From Osedax fenrisi (lineage: Eukaryota > Annelida > Polychaeta > Sabellida > Siboglinidae): a stretch of DNA of 64,000 nt. The stretch is from contig OZ025244.1 in assembly GCA_964019155.1 (NCBI GenBank), forward strand, positions 23,476,521 through 23,540,520, written 5' to 3'. Numbering within the stretch: position 1 is the stretch's first letter; each line of letters starts with the position of its first letter. A model generated the notes under the pieces. The model was not told the origin of the DNA. It searched no databases and saw only the letters and a list, made by a program, of their open reading frames with translations. Below are positions 1-13,203 of the stretch, one piece after another. A program made the position numbers and the translations under genes.

Positions 1-1451
1 AACACCACTACATGGTGAAGTTAATGTTATGTATTATTGATATATTATTAACAATTAAGAAACATGTTAAATCATTATTAATCACAAGCAAAGTATTGCA
101 TGTATACATCTAATTATAATGTATTATATATCACTGATTGCTCACGTTGAACTATGACCTTGTTGACTAGTGAATAAGCCTCATTAAAAGATAAGTGACA
201 GGTTACTACCATTCATTAGCACATTGTACATAGCTTATTGTACAGCCAGTTGCTGCTGTCAGTGTACAATAGACAATTGTGTTTCACAGGCACACATGTT
301 GTAAAACATTGTCAAACTTTACTGCATAGAATATAATCAAACCTGCCTATGGTAATAACCTGTCCGGTAAAAACAGGTTTTTGTCATGGTAAAAACCTAG
401 TTATGTCTATATAATCTATAATTATATATTATATAGATTTTATATGTAATAGATAATATACAATTATAAAGTTAAACAATACTACATTAAAATCATAATT
501 ATAAGATTTATTATATTTTTTAAAAACAACATTTATTAATTTAAAAAAAAATAAATAATATGATATTGAAATTTAAATAAATGAGTAAATAATTCAATAA
601 TATATAAATATATATAAAATTGAATAGAATAATATATTTATTTTTGTATTAGTAAAAGGTAATATATTAAACAAAAATATATATATATATTAACAATAGA
701 ACTAATAATTCATTATTTTATTTTATATCATGGTAATTATATATATATAATTAAATATATGAAATATATCTATAGGTATTGTCAATTATATATAAATATA
801 AATACTGAATAGAATATTTATTTTTATATATATGAAATTAAATAAAGTTAAATTTTTTTTTTTACAATACTGATAATACAAAACTATTTAATAATATTTT
901 CATTGTGTAATATTATGAATATATAGCACAGTATGATTTTATTTCATTTATAAAATTACATAAATTTGTTAATTTTACAATATGAATAAGAGTGGCAGAT
1001 CTCAAAATCCAGTATTGATTTAAAAAAATAAAGTACTATAAATGGCATAATTAAAGCAGTGATAAAATGTTAGGTCAAATTTTCAAATAAAACTTCTAGA
1101 TTTAACATTTAGCCATAACATTTATATATAAATGAATCAATATTACTTTAAATTTCAATATACATATTTCTTAAAGGTATTATTTTTATTAGTATTAGGT
1201 TTTTCCCAGTTTTTACCGTAAATTAACATGGTAGAGATAGGTTGTTGACACTTTTTGCCCGGTAAAAACAGGTTTTTGCCAAAAATAATGGAACCCTGAT
1301 ACACGCATTCACACTTGTGCATGAACCCACACCCACATACATATATACACATACCCACCTACCAACACACATCCATACACATACCAACACATACACACAC
1401 CCACCCACATACCCACACACACTACTACACATATACCCGCGCAGTACTAAC
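1..1451. other. AT-rich flank, no gene recognised
   Basis: No exon is recognised. GMP synthase must continue to the left because its exon 8 ends on a donor at 1451, but no exon 9 is seen here. The stretch holds A/T-rich low-complexity sequence and two places with the string GGTAAAAACAGGTTTTT (near 367 and 1261). Between 1313 and 1437 lies an imperfect (CA)n-type tract. This is probably the start of a long intron 8. Confidence 0.6.
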
Positions 1452-3182
1452 TAATCAGCCGTATGCCGAGCGTCTTCAGGGACTCCACGACTTTAGCACT
1501 TTCGTCTTTCCTCATGAAACCATTGTCAATGTGAAGGGCGATAAGTTGTGTCTTATCCTTTAGCGCCTTATTGATGAGGGCCCCGCATACTGTAGAATCT
1601 ACACCACCGCTGACCAATAGCTGCGAGGGGTGAAGGTCGCGTCAACAGAGGTCACTCGTTAGAGACATTCAGTGAATATGAAATTGAAATTGAAATAATA
1701 TATTTGTATATAAAATTAAAGACTAGGATATTACTATTTAAATAGAACACGATGCTAGTTCTATAGTAGGGGAGATTGGGATAGATGAAGCACTTTAGCT
1801 AATAATTAAGATTTAACATCGTACTAATCATTTGATTGTAATCATTACCCTTTTTATTGTTACAAAATCTGCATTAGCTAAAAGTAGATGTCATAATATA
1901 CTTTCGAGAATAATAATACGATGTTAAATTAGAAAGTTTATATTAGTTATTATTACATATATAATATATGATATATTACATATATATATATTGATACGGT
2001 ATTAATAATGTACACGCGACGTGATTCAGGCATCTCTACGCATTAGCTGATGTATTGACAATAGACAAATAATGATGCCGCAGTAAATGTTATCTGATCA
2101 CAACATTCTCTGTGTTTACTTTTATATTAATGTCTACCCTTAAATATTGTATAACAACAATTAATTAACAAAGAATTACAAGTTGATTAAGCTATATCAT
2201 AAAAAGTATAGTATGTATATGTTGATTAGAATTCTTCTACTTGTACGTATCGTATAACACCCCTACGCACACTCGCACGCATATATCCAGGGGTCAAAGT
2301 CAACTGCACTTTAACCCATATAGTCGCAGTGCCGTTAAGCTAAACAAGCAATGACAACTTACCAATACTTGCTTGTCTCCCACCACCTCTTGAATGTATC
2401 TAATGCAGCTCTCTTCTCTGGAGGCCATTCTATAAATAGATTATGTCACGAGTGTTATTACCCCGGTGGTTAAACTCGATAGCAAGGGTCGCTTGCGTGT
2501 CAAACTAACTTTTGTCTAAGTACAATCCATTCACTATAATATATTTTGTTACATACAATTTAACTGAATCGGTATGATTGTTTTTATACATTTTTTAAAA
2601 TAAACTATTACATAATCTTTTATTTTAGAAAAAATTAAAATTCTAAAAGTATAAGAATGATAAATAAGCCCACTAATGATAACGATAATAGAAGTATGAT
2701 TGTATAAAATAGATGTTATGAAATACAGTAAAAAAATATTTAAAATAAAGTAAATATGTATAATTTTTAGCTTAGAAATAATTATTGGAATAACTAGTGG
2801 TTGGATTGAGCGCGTCATGTGACTTATAGGGCGTTCTCATCAATTCCGTTTTAAAAAACGTACGTGTAACTGCAACTTCAAATGATTCATTCACGGCAAA
2901 TTTGAAGTTATGAGTCACATTCCTATTTATTTGAAGTTGAACTACACGTTTTCTGAACGTTTTCTGAAATAGGATTAATCCTATTTTCTGTACGTAACAA
3001 CACATAGAATTAGAGAGAACAGCTAGAATGAACACACAGAATTAGAGAGAACAGCTAGAATTCCACTTGATTCCAATTGATATATATATATAAAGTATAT
3101 TATTACATATAACTTATCGAATAACTATTTATTAAATATATATATAATTATATTAAATATACTATTTATTAAATATATATAT

Positions 3183-3230
<48 letters not shown>

Positions 3231-5454
3231 ATATATATATATAAAGTATATTAACAAATGTGTATTATTACATATAACTTATCGAATAACTATTTATTAA
3301 ATATATATATATATATTATAAAAAGGTTATATAAGATGGTATACAACTATATATATATTTTAATAATATATATCAACTATACAATAGTAATATATAATAT
3401 ATATTTCAATAATTTATTAAATATTTATTTAAATTATATATATTTCATAAGTTTAGATATAATTATAAGGATTTATGTATTATATAATAATATAGTATTT
3501 GTTATATTAGTTAAAAATATTAAATTAATAAATATAATGTATGTAGTATTTATGTATTTGTGTATTTAAAGAAATATATAATACTACTATTTATACATTG
3601 AATTTAGCTATATCCCACAATTAGATTTGTTACAATTGATTTTATTTGTACATTTTTAAATATAGGTGGCGATATATGTCTACTCTTACGACAAACTAAA
3701 ACACACGGAATTGATGTGAACACTTAAAAATCTGTTACTTTAAATTTGCTGTGAATGAATCATTTGAAGTTGCAGTTACACGTACGTTTTTTAAAACGGA
3801 ATTGATGTGAACACCCTATTAGACGTAATCGCTAACTTGAACGTAAACTTGAAGCCAGCAATACCACCCAGAAAGTTACGTAGCATGTGTTGTCCATTAA
3901 CAGAGAGATCTATCTCGGGGTGGAATTGTAGACCGTAGATTTTCTTGGCAACATTGGCTATGCCTAGTTAAGAAACGTAGCGATTAAAGTATGGGTCGGG
4001 GCGGTATGGTGGAGTAGGTGTGATTTAAGTTAAAGGGAGGGAGCGGGAGGGAAACATAGATACGGAGAGTGATATGATATGAAAGAAATCATAACACTAT
4101 GCTATATGTAGAAAGTTAGGTAGGTATGGTAGTAGGAAAAGAACGCAAGGAAGGATTGGAAGGAGGAAAGGAGAGGTTGGAGAATATAATACCTGCAACT
4201 GTATTCTCAGATTTACAGATCACATTGAAACCACTGGCTACTTGTGTAACTGTATCGCCGTGCGTTAATAAAACTTCTTGTTTCTCCTCTAAACCCCTAA
4301 TATTAATCAGTATATATTAATATGGTTATATAGTGGACTACTATTAGTGGTATATATGGTTATATATGGTTATCCATTAAGTTTCATAGTTATTTGGTAT
4401 GAATTAAAACTATATGAATTACATTGAGAAATGTATAGAATAAAGTAATGTTGGTAGTAGTGTGGGTACTAGTAAGATGATGACATAACACATAAAAGAG
4501 ACGATGATGACGTAACATACTTAAACAAATCGACTTTCGTGTCAATGGCTATGGTGAAAACTCCATCTTCTCTGCGAGTCAGTGATTCCACCTTGCCTCC
4601 GAATTCGTTGTTGATCATCTTAACAGAGGGGGAGGGGGGAGGAGTTAACGACGCGCGATAACATGCTTTTGTGGACGTGGCTTAACTCCTATGTGGGAGG
4701 AGTTAATGTAGTATGTTGTTCTGATGGATTTAGCACTTCGTGGGTGTGGTTTGCCCCTACTAGTGTCTTTGTTGACATACAACGACGGGGTTAACACCGG
4801 GTTAACGCGTTATAAACCCTAGAGACTAGTACACTTACCTGAAAACCATAGCAGATACCTAATATGGGCAGGCCGGATTGGAAGATAAGGGGGTCGTAGG
4901 AGGGGGCGTTATCCGCTGTCACAGAGTTGGGGCCTCCGGATATGATGATAGCTCTGCAACAGTTGTGTTATGTAATAGTAGGGTTATGTAATAGCTAATA
5001 AGTAGTGGCTATTTGGTGAATACTATACAGAGAATTTGTAATGTAAACATAGATATCGTATAGTTAAATATATATATGTTATGTAAATTAGTTTTATATA
5101 CTTTATAATACTTATTTTAAAATGGATGTATATATTGTTAATAATTTATACACGTATTAAAAAAAAAGACTATAAGATAGTGGAACACTAGGCCATACGA
5201 AGGCTATACAAACTTGTATCCTTTCTGTCGGATCTCCGCGGCTGTGGTGTCTAGGGGAGCTACGATGGAATGTACGCTTAATTCTCTGACTCGTCTGTCT
5301 ATTACCTGCGAGGTTGGGCACGTTATTAGCAGCAACGCAGCAAATAAAATAGTTATTATTATCTCTATATTAATAAATTTTCATAATTGTCATTAATTAT
5401 CAGTAATACATTATTATGCAATATATTATTCTATGGTACTATAGTTACTTTCTT

Positions 5455-5493
<39 letters not shown>

Positions 5494-5518
5494 CACTACC
5501 ACTACCACTACCACCACA

Positions 5519-5587
<69 letters not shown>

Positions 5588-5609
5588 GCTACTGCTGCTA
5601 CTACTACTG

Positions 5610-5675
<66 letters not shown>

Positions 5676-5761
5676 TGTACCTGGCCATACTGGGCGCCAG
5701 CATCTAGAATGATCACAGTATCCTCAGCAGCTGCCATTTCTTCATCGTATTCATTTGCCAT
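1452..5761 (-). CDS. GMPS: GMP synthase (glutamine-hydrolysing), 5' eight exons, partial
   Basis: Converts XMP to GMP using glutamine and ATP, in the cytosol. Exons read on the minus strand: 5681-5761, 5214-5305, 4839-4953, 4521-4618, 4193-4296, 3849-3963, 2363-2429 and 1452-1620. All junction phases agree and give about 280 residues. The start is ATG at 5761. Exon 1 carries VIILDAGAQYG. Exon 2 carries VIDRRVREL. Exon 3 has ISGGPNSV and the nucleophile loop LGICYG (catalytic Cys). Exon 4 has EDGVF. Exon 5 has LLTHGD. Exon 6 has QFHPEI with the catalytic His and Glu. Exon 8 has the ATP-pyrophosphatase P-loop SGGVDST and HIDNGFMRK. The window therefore holds the whole glutamine amidotransferase domain and the start of the synthetase domain; the rest (about 400 residues in the human enzyme) lies beyond the left edge. 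Donors are GTACAT, GTTTGT, GTAAGT, GTATGT, GTATTA, GTTTAC, GTAAGT and GTTAGT. Confidence 0.95.
2827..3818. mobile_element. TIR DNA transposon in GMPS intron 6, TTA target duplication
   Basis: The first about 80 bases (2827-2906) are repeated in inverted form at 3738-3818. Both ends read TAGGG(C/T)GTTC inward, then share the string AAAACGTACGTGTAACTGCA. The element is flanked by TTA at 2824-2826 and 3819-3821. A 3-bp TTA duplication is typical of PIF/Harbinger-type elements. The interior is (TA)-rich and I see no transposase, so this is a non-autonomous (MITE-like) copy. The family assignment rests on the target duplication only. Confidence 0.75.
5455..5676. repeat. (TAC)n microsatellite in GMPS intron 1
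   Basis: About 74 trinucleotide units, with a (TACCAC)-type interruption near 5493-5520. On the gene (minus) strand it reads (TAG)n and begins within five bases of the exon 1 splice donor (GTACA then TAGTAG). It makes up most of intron 1. The poly-Ser, poly-Thr, poly-Tyr and poly-Val open frames across it are artefacts. Confidence 0.95.
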
Positions 5762-8700
5762 ATTAGTTAACTATGGAGATGGGAAGTATTGTGATTATTA
5801 TGTAATAGGAGGCGGGGTCTACATTATCTAATCTATGGTGACTCACTATCACGGCCCAGTATAAAGACAAGGTTAATGATTGATGATGGCTTAACGCAGA
5901 GAGAGCGAGATAAAGAACATAAAGCCATGGTGACCTATTTACGAGAAGTCCGTTCTTATAAAATGATGGTTTCGTATGTCAAATTTAATTATATAACGTG
6001 TGTCTGAGAAAATCACAGTAGAATTAGTACCGATATTATAAGCTAGTGGTTTAAGGGGTGTTCAAACGATTCGTAATATACGTGTGGTGCCATTGAATTT
6101 CTATACGAAACTATGTTTTAAATACCTACAGCAATAATTGAATGTTTATTCGCATTCGCACAGTAATTGCGTAACGGTATTTTACGGATCGCGCGAACAC
6201 GCCCCTTTTGAATAGCGGATGATCCGGTATTCATGAATAGTCAAGTTCTAATTGTGAATTATTACATAATACTATAAATTGCTGACTATTCTTCACTTTC
6301 TATGCGCTTGTACTTAATCTTTATCACTAGACATAGGAAAGTTAACTAATGATTAATACGCGTAGAGTGATGTGAATATATCATTCGCTGTACTCTTTTG
6401 TTTAATTATTGGGTGATATTTTAAATATTTATTGCAAAATTATTTATTAAAACATCTAGTCCGAAATCAGGCTTTGTTTGTTTGTGTGAATGGGGCTTAA
6501 CTTTTATTGCGATTATACTTAACATAACATATCGATAGAATGCAATTTATATCACACATCAGTGGTGCTTATATAGGGTGCATTAGTAATCGTATATAAT
6601 ATGTATTTTTTGTATCATCTGTAATTTCAATCAAATTTTATATTCTCAAAATATATTTTGAATTATATGTATAATTTATAATATATATTACTAATATATA
6701 ATATAAGAAAATTAATGGTAAACATTAGTAGAACGGTATATTCACAAATATATGTGTACGAATGGTAAATTGGTTATAGGATATATTTATGAATTAATTC
6801 AATACACTTATATGAACTCTATTTATGATATACATTTGATATCATATCAGATATAATAACAGTTATCTAATTTATTTAACATAATAGAACGATGTTTTTA
6901 CAACTCGTATATACAGTAATGCGTATAATGAAATTAGACTAATGCGCGAAGAAATAATGTATTCATTTCATGATTTATCGTAGTGGACTCGTGAATATAG
7001 AAAGTACTTTTTAATTATATATTAAAGTATATAAGAACATTTTAATAATATAACATTTAATGAAAATTTGAAACTATTGTGAATTTGTGAACATATTAGA
7101 ATTTAGAATACTCTTATTAAAGGAATTAAAGATTACATGTTTTAAATAAAGATTATTAAGAATATCAACTACATTATGTATATTTCTATATATTCAATAT
7201 AATATTGCTAGATATAAAATTTATATTTAATATACTAAATTATATGACATACTTAGTATGATACTATTACACTATTATAGTGACTATAATAATGTTACAG
7301 TGTCTATATTAAATATTGTATATAGTTTATATAATTAAGTATCTAATATTTTATTAAATATATATATTTAATGAGCTTCATTAATATTTAAAATAATTAT
7401 TTTGCATAACAAATAGTTATTTCATCAAATGGGATTTTGTATAATATACTCGTTATCTTTCTAATATTGTGTACGTATTTAGATTACACATATTTAATAT
7501 ATTTATAATATTATATTATATGAGATAATTTTATAAATTTATATATTTAAATTCATAGTAAATCAGTGATTTATTATACAAAATTATCTCATATAATATG
7601 TCACATATTATGTGTAATCTAAATACGTACACAATATTAGAAATGTAGCGAGTATGTTATTTACAGTATAGTTAATATATTCTTCCTAGTAACAATATTC
7701 AAAAAATAGTAGGTAACCGGTACATGTATTTAGTGGCAACAATGTAATAATACAAATATGATTACAAGTTGATGTTATTTATTGAAATATAAAGTATATA
7801 TATAAATATATACAACAATGTCATAATATAACATTATATTACTAATAAATATATGTGTGTTTAAATATATCTACCATTTCTTTAAGGTAAATACATTAAC
7901 AGGTAAATAATAATATGGTTGTGTGGCATATCGGTACACTGTAATATACAATATAGGTAATTAATACAATAATTAATATTTTATAATTCTATTTATTATA
8001 TTATTTTTTGTAGAGATTTTGAATAAAACTGAATAATGGATATGATAACATATAAAATAATTGGGTGATATTAAAGAATATCTATATTTATAATTCATAA
8101 CTACAATTTAATAAATACCCTTATTCTCTTACATCCACCAGACATGTGAAGTTTAATATAATGTATCAATTAGTATATCTGCATTATAATATTTAAATAC
8201 CACTTAACAAGATATATATAAAGAGTATATACCTGCTAATGGATCTCAATAATATAATTTTTGTTAAAAAATCCAAATATTAAAAATGAGCCAAATATAA
8301 CCAAATTGACATATATTTATAGAAAATGATAGTAAATATTTGTAAGATTAAAAAAACAAATTAAATTACTAAATGGTAATAAATTAATCTGAATTGTACA
8401 TAATATATTCCCCCGAGTAAGACTATGTTATTTTAAAGCGTATATTAAGAATATATTATTGATATTATTAAATTATATAAATATTATTATAAATATCAAT
8501 ATAATTAGATTATTAGTATGTTTTATAATATTACGGTTGCTAGGTAGAGCTAAATAAACTCAATAAAATAACTATATACATTTTCTAGGTATTAATTAAA
8601 ATTTCTAGGTAATACATTACATTTATATAATGTAATAACAATATACATATATTTATTTTTATTTAATCTAATAGTTTTGAAAGGTAATATAATATATAAA

Positions 8701-8777
8701 AATATATAGGAAATCAGATAATACAATTTAAATATAGGATATGTACCAAAATAACATATTATCTGTATATTATAATG

Positions 8778-8825
<48 letters not shown>

Positions 8826-9207
8826 TAATAGAAATAATCATACACTAATTCAATATATGAAGAGAAGGTTATGGTTTATAACAATATTTTAAAAACTATA
8901 ATAGATCTCGCTAAATTATATATAAGTTAATTTCAAGAAAATTAACAAAACAATTGTTTAGTTCTATTATAGAACTTCTATCAATATAAGTAATTGATTG
9001 TTGATTATTGATGGGTACTTAAATAATAATATAAAATGTTCCTAATATGTATGGGACAATACTTTAGGTTTGAATATTTTTTAAATAGTAAAATAGGAAT
9101 ATATATTTTTTAAATTTTAGTTAATATAAATATTATATTATATATATATATATCAGATTACATATATAAAACTATTTAAAACACAATTGTAAGTCGTCTA
9201 TTGTGGC
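5762..9207. other. AT-rich intergenic region upstream of GMPS
   Basis: No coding exon is recognised. The part next to the GMPS start (5780-6240) is the least AT-rich and presumably holds the GMPS promoter, but no clear TATA box is seen. The remainder is A/T-rich low-complexity sequence, with the hairpin element at 7449-7645 and a (TA)n run at 8778-8826. Confidence 0.6.
7449..7645. repeat. Long-hairpin MITE-like inverted repeat
   Basis: A left arm containing TGTGTACGTATTTAGATTAC pairs with a right arm containing GTAATCTAAATACGTACACA. The outer arms extend to about 40 bases (CTCG...CGAG). An inner pair (ATGAGATAATTTT / AAAATTATCTCAT) lets nearly the whole 197 bases fold as one hairpin. There is no coding content. 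It is probably a foldback MITE. Confidence 0.75.
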
Positions 9208-9374
9208 TAGGGGTGCTGAAACATGAGGGGGCGGTGGGTTATGTCCCTCCACTTTAAAATCTAGTGGGACCTCCTATGTAGTCTTCTATTGGTCTTTCCC
9301 CCCATCACTTTTACCACAACATTTATTTTGATTGGTCGGTTACCCCTACATACAAAATAGTTCTAGCGCCCCTA
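9208..9374. mobile_element. MITE with TAGGGGCGCTG-type ends, copy A
   Basis: Starts TAGGGGTGCTGAAAC and ends CTAGCGCCCCTA, an imperfect terminal inverted repeat. The interior (CCTCCACTTTAAAATCTAG, then ACAACATTTATTTTGATTGG) matches the copy at 18558-18710. It is short and non-coding. Confidence 0.7.
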
Positions 9375-9539
9375 ATTCTGGCCGACACTATCGACCCTAT
9401 CGACTACACTATCTACTATAGTAGAGTATTTCATCTACATATGCATTTACATGGAACATATGTGTTTTTGACCACAAGGAAATTGTTGAATAATATAACA
9501 ATTGTAAATCCCCTGATAGCCATTATGTGTATAATTATA

Positions 9540-9589
<50 letters not shown>

Positions 9590-9651
9590 TAGAACTACAA
9601 TGTAACTATATATAGTATACTATATTATAGTAATATAGAATACTAGTATTG

Positions 9652-9690
<39 letters not shown>

Positions 9691-9714
9691 ACTTATTATA
9701 TATTTATTATTAAC

Positions 9715-9747
<33 letters not shown>

Positions 9748-9960
9748 TATTTAGGTCCGATTTTAATATCTATAACTCGTGTGTTTATATAACTATTAAC
9801 TATTAACTATTATATAACTATTAAACACAAAGTAGAAATATAGAAATTCATAAGAAAATAGTATCAGATTATGAGATAGATGTTCTCTCAGATAACTTCT
9901 CTGTATAGTGTTATGAACGCATTATATAATCTTGTGAATGCGCTATAATGTGTATGGGTC

Positions 9961-9996
<36 letters not shown>

Positions 9997-10184
9997 TATA
10001 TATACTATATATACTATAGTATAATATACACTGTATAGTATACAGTGTATACTCTATATTGTATACATTTAATCATACATCTAATAGTATATAGTGTATA
10101 CTCTACTGGTTGTATGGCCTACATAATATGTATAGGTGCCAAGTCGATCAACTACCACATTCCTACTCGTCATGTACATATACA

Positions 10185-10220
<36 letters not shown>

Positions 10221-10434
10221 AAATAACTCCCAATTAAGGTCATATATGACCATATATTTAGAGTACCACGGTGCTATAAATGGTACTCTAAATCTATGTA
10301 TATATATATGTAACTATATCTACCTATAAACCCATATATCTAGAGATAAAGACCCCCTTTATCTCTATCTCTATGTATAAACCGCATATATGCGCTAGTA
10401 TTACACTATTTGATACACATCATTATGTATGTAC

Positions 10435-10475
<41 letters not shown>

Positions 10476-10485
10476 TATATATTCT
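9375..10485. other. AT-rich intergenic region with (TA)n runs
   Basis: Long (TA)n tracts occur at about 9541-9583, 9660-9686, 9964-9992, 10191-10216 and 10440-10470, and there are short palindromes such as ATACACTGTATAGTATACAG near 10026. I see no exon. Confidence 0.6.
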
Positions 10486-12215
10486 ACGATTCACTGATGA
10501 TATTTATCTTTTATGTAGCTCTGATAGTGAATTACAAGAGCTAACAGACCATTTAGAACAAAGTGCTGGATCATACGATTACATTATTAAACGCACAATT
10601 CTCATAAACGGAGATGGATGTGGACCAAACATCACATTATATGAAGGGCAATTCGCGAGTTAAAACCTTCAAATATATTAGCGAGATGCTTAATGAACCA
10701 TGCTTAATGAAAACGAAACGAGCTAGAAAGAGATATTAATTAGACTAGCCACAGAAACTTCAGCAATATGGAGATTGGAGAATATTTTGAAATCTAGAGA
10801 AATTTAATTAAATCTCAAATATAAGCTATATATATCTTTAATAGTATATATATAATATACAAATATAATATATATAATCTACTACTCATATTACTATATG
10901 GCTGTGAAACATGGACTTTGTACGAAGATTCTAAAAAGAAAATAAGTGCAATCCACGTCGTGAATTATAATCTAAAACCCATAGAAGACTCATAAATATC
11001 AGATACAAAATGGAAAACTAATATCTACGTTTCCACTGATATAAGAAGGAACATAGGAAACTAAGCACCTCTCTTAGACATGGTAGTACGTAAACAAGGA
11101 ATTTGTTTGGGCATATGTAGGGGAAAGTAACCGAATACGGACAGTGCCCGAATACGTACACTCTCGGTATCTCAGAAACCATAAATCCTACAAAAAAATG
11201 TTTAATGAATAACATATTCATAATTATAAAAATAGTCTAAAAAATTATTTTTTATTTTTGAATTTCACAAAATATTGCTAATAAATATATACAATAAAGT
11301 TTATTGAATAAACTGATTTTTTTATTACGTTTTTAAATTTATGAAAAAAAATGTCAACTTAAAACCTTCTCAATATTATACAAATATATCGATATAAAAA
11401 TGTACACTATATTATTAAAAAATAAAGCATTCTAAAAATTGTATTTTTAATTTCTATATTTTTTATTAAATATTCATTAAGTTATAAGCATATATCTAGA
11501 GGTCATATACGTTCCTAATACGGACACTCTAAATGTATTAATACGGACACCCTATAACCAATCAGCGCGCAGCGTATGAACAATTCTGATTTTAATAAAA
11601 ATCGCGTGCGTTATAATAGTAATACCACCAATAAAGCTAATTCTAAAAAAATTATTTTTTACTTAAATTGTATTATTAATTAAAAAATAATAAATATAAA
11701 TAAATTATTAACTAATTAAATTACAATATATTTTTTATAAAATTAATTATAAATAACGTAATTGTAATTTGTCTGATTGATTCAACAATAAAATATAGTT
11801 TATCTAGTGGTATATAGGGTGTCTGTATTATAACACAGGGTGTCCGTATTCGGACATGGGTACCGAATACGGACACTCCCGACGGGGGTCCCACGTTATC
11901 TATGGAATTAAAAGATTAAATACAATTTTAAAATTACAATAATGTCTATAATCATATAATATTAATATATTGTAATTTTTGAATAAAAATAATGAGTCAT
12001 AAAACGTTAAGACCATTTATTGTTAAAGTGTCCGTATTAGGTTACTTTCCCCTATAGACATGAATCGTTAACTAGGATGATGTGTCAAGGTTCACTTGAA
12101 GGCAACAGAAAAGCCGTATAAATAGAAACTGGATGGATGACTGGTATAATCTCACCTTGCTCGAACTACTAAACCCGACTATTGAGCGTGAATAATGGAG
12201 GAAGTTGTGTGTGTG
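10486..12215 (+). pseudogene. Non-LTR retrotransposon RT remnant, split by a TIR element
   Basis: The left piece (10486-11117) encodes a decayed RT active-site region (FTDDIYLL, a change from F/YADD) and the thumb string ELQELTDHLE. It continues in shifted frames with LLYGCETWTL, typical of RTE/L1-like endonuclease-RT elements. The right piece (12053-12215) resumes with MNR...MCQGSLEG and NPTIER, the usual tail of these proteins. The 933-bp element at 11120-12052 separates the pieces. Stops and frameshifts throughout make it dead. Confidence 0.75.
11120..12052. mobile_element. TA-flanked TIR element, copy 1 (GGGGAAAGTAACC family)
   Basis: Ends are GGGGAAAGTAACC and GGTTACTTTCCCC, flanked by TA at 11118-11119 and 12053-12054, so the target duplication is TA as in Tc1/mariner-type elements. 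It interrupts an RT pseudogene, which confirms the insertion. Variants of CCGAATACGGACA recur many times inside. I see no transposase frame; it is non-autonomous. A second copy in reverse orientation lies at 37815-38715. Confidence 0.85.
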
Positions 12216-12282
12216 TTGTTATCATGTGCTCCTCCTACGACGACATCGTCAAGGCACTAAATACTATAGGTATATCTGTGTG

Positions 12283-12403
12283 TAGGGGCGCTGGGACGAT
12301 GTTGTATGTAGAGGGACCAATACATAGGAGTTCACTTAGATTTTAAAATGATTGGAGGGGGGGGGGGCATATCCCCCATTTCCCCTCTGTTGCAGCGCCC
12401 CTA
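12283..12403. mobile_element. MITE with TAGGGGCGCTG-type ends, copy B
   Basis: Starts TAGGGGCGCTGGGAC and ends GTTGCAGCGCCCCTA, the clearest terminal inverted repeat of the three copies. The interior has the family's ATTTTAAAATGATTGG and GGGGG/CCCCC blocks. Non-coding, 121 bases. Confidence 0.75.
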
Positions 12404-13203
12404 CCTATGTGTTATAAAGTGAAGTCTGCAAATATATCGATTAATGAAATATAAATTTATATCGAATTTAATTCAATTCGGTCATTAACTAGGTAGTCGA
12501 TATATTTGCATACCGATTTTTTAATTTTTACGATAGGTTTATTGCATAGATATTCCGAATATGTATATATTTCTATTTTTGTATTCAAATGTTTTTCATC
12601 TGTTTTCCTATAATTTGTTATTTTTTTTGTATTTAATATAACGTCTGTATATTTTTTAAATTACTTTCCTATAAAAGGAACGCAGATCGGTGAGATAGAC
12701 ATACTCTTCATTCTGAATATCATCGGGTTTATATTATTATTATTATTATCATTTTCACCTATGTTATTTTAGGTATCACCTACAGGTCTTTGTCTTTAAT
12801 ACAATTTATACGAAACTTCTCTTGGTTACATATATATATATATATTATATAGTATAAATAGCTATAGCTATATTATTTTTAATTATAATTTTATAAGTAT
12901 GGTGTTTTTTAATATTATACATAGGGTGTTTAATCATGTTATATGGGGTTGTTTGATAATGTTCTGAGTGTAGGGTGTTTAAGTTTATTTTCTGAAACAC
13001 CCATATGGGGTGTTTACTGGAGTCGTCTACTACACCCATTACAGCTCACCGATACACCCCATATTTGTAACAGCGTACTATATATTTATTATAAAATCTA
13101 AAATAGTTTTGTTAAAATAAAATTTGTTTTGTTATTCTATATTCGTTCGAATTACTTCAATAATAGTTGACACTTTTACATAAACTCTTTCGTTTACCCA
13201 TAG
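12404..13203. other. AT-rich region before exon A, nothing coding seen
   Basis: Includes a repeated GGGTGTTT-type stretch (12900-13040) and a pyrimidine-rich acceptor (CTCTTTCGTTTACCCATAG, ending 13203) in front of exon A of the plus-strand gene. Any upstream noncoding exon of that gene would be here or further left; none is recognised. Confidence 0.5.

Noticed and set aside
341..1287. Possible TIR element bounded by GGTAAAAACAGGTTTTT strings
   Set aside because: The strings are in the same orientation and no clean inverted ends or target duplication could be found.
1766..1800. GTAGGGGAGATTGGGATAGA, similar to transposon ends (also at 27957)
   Set aside because: No inverted partner or flanking duplication was found within several hundred bases.
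3258..3569. 103-residue open frame
   Set aside because: It lies in the A/T-rich interior of a TIR element and consists of Ile/Tyr/Asn low-complexity sequence.
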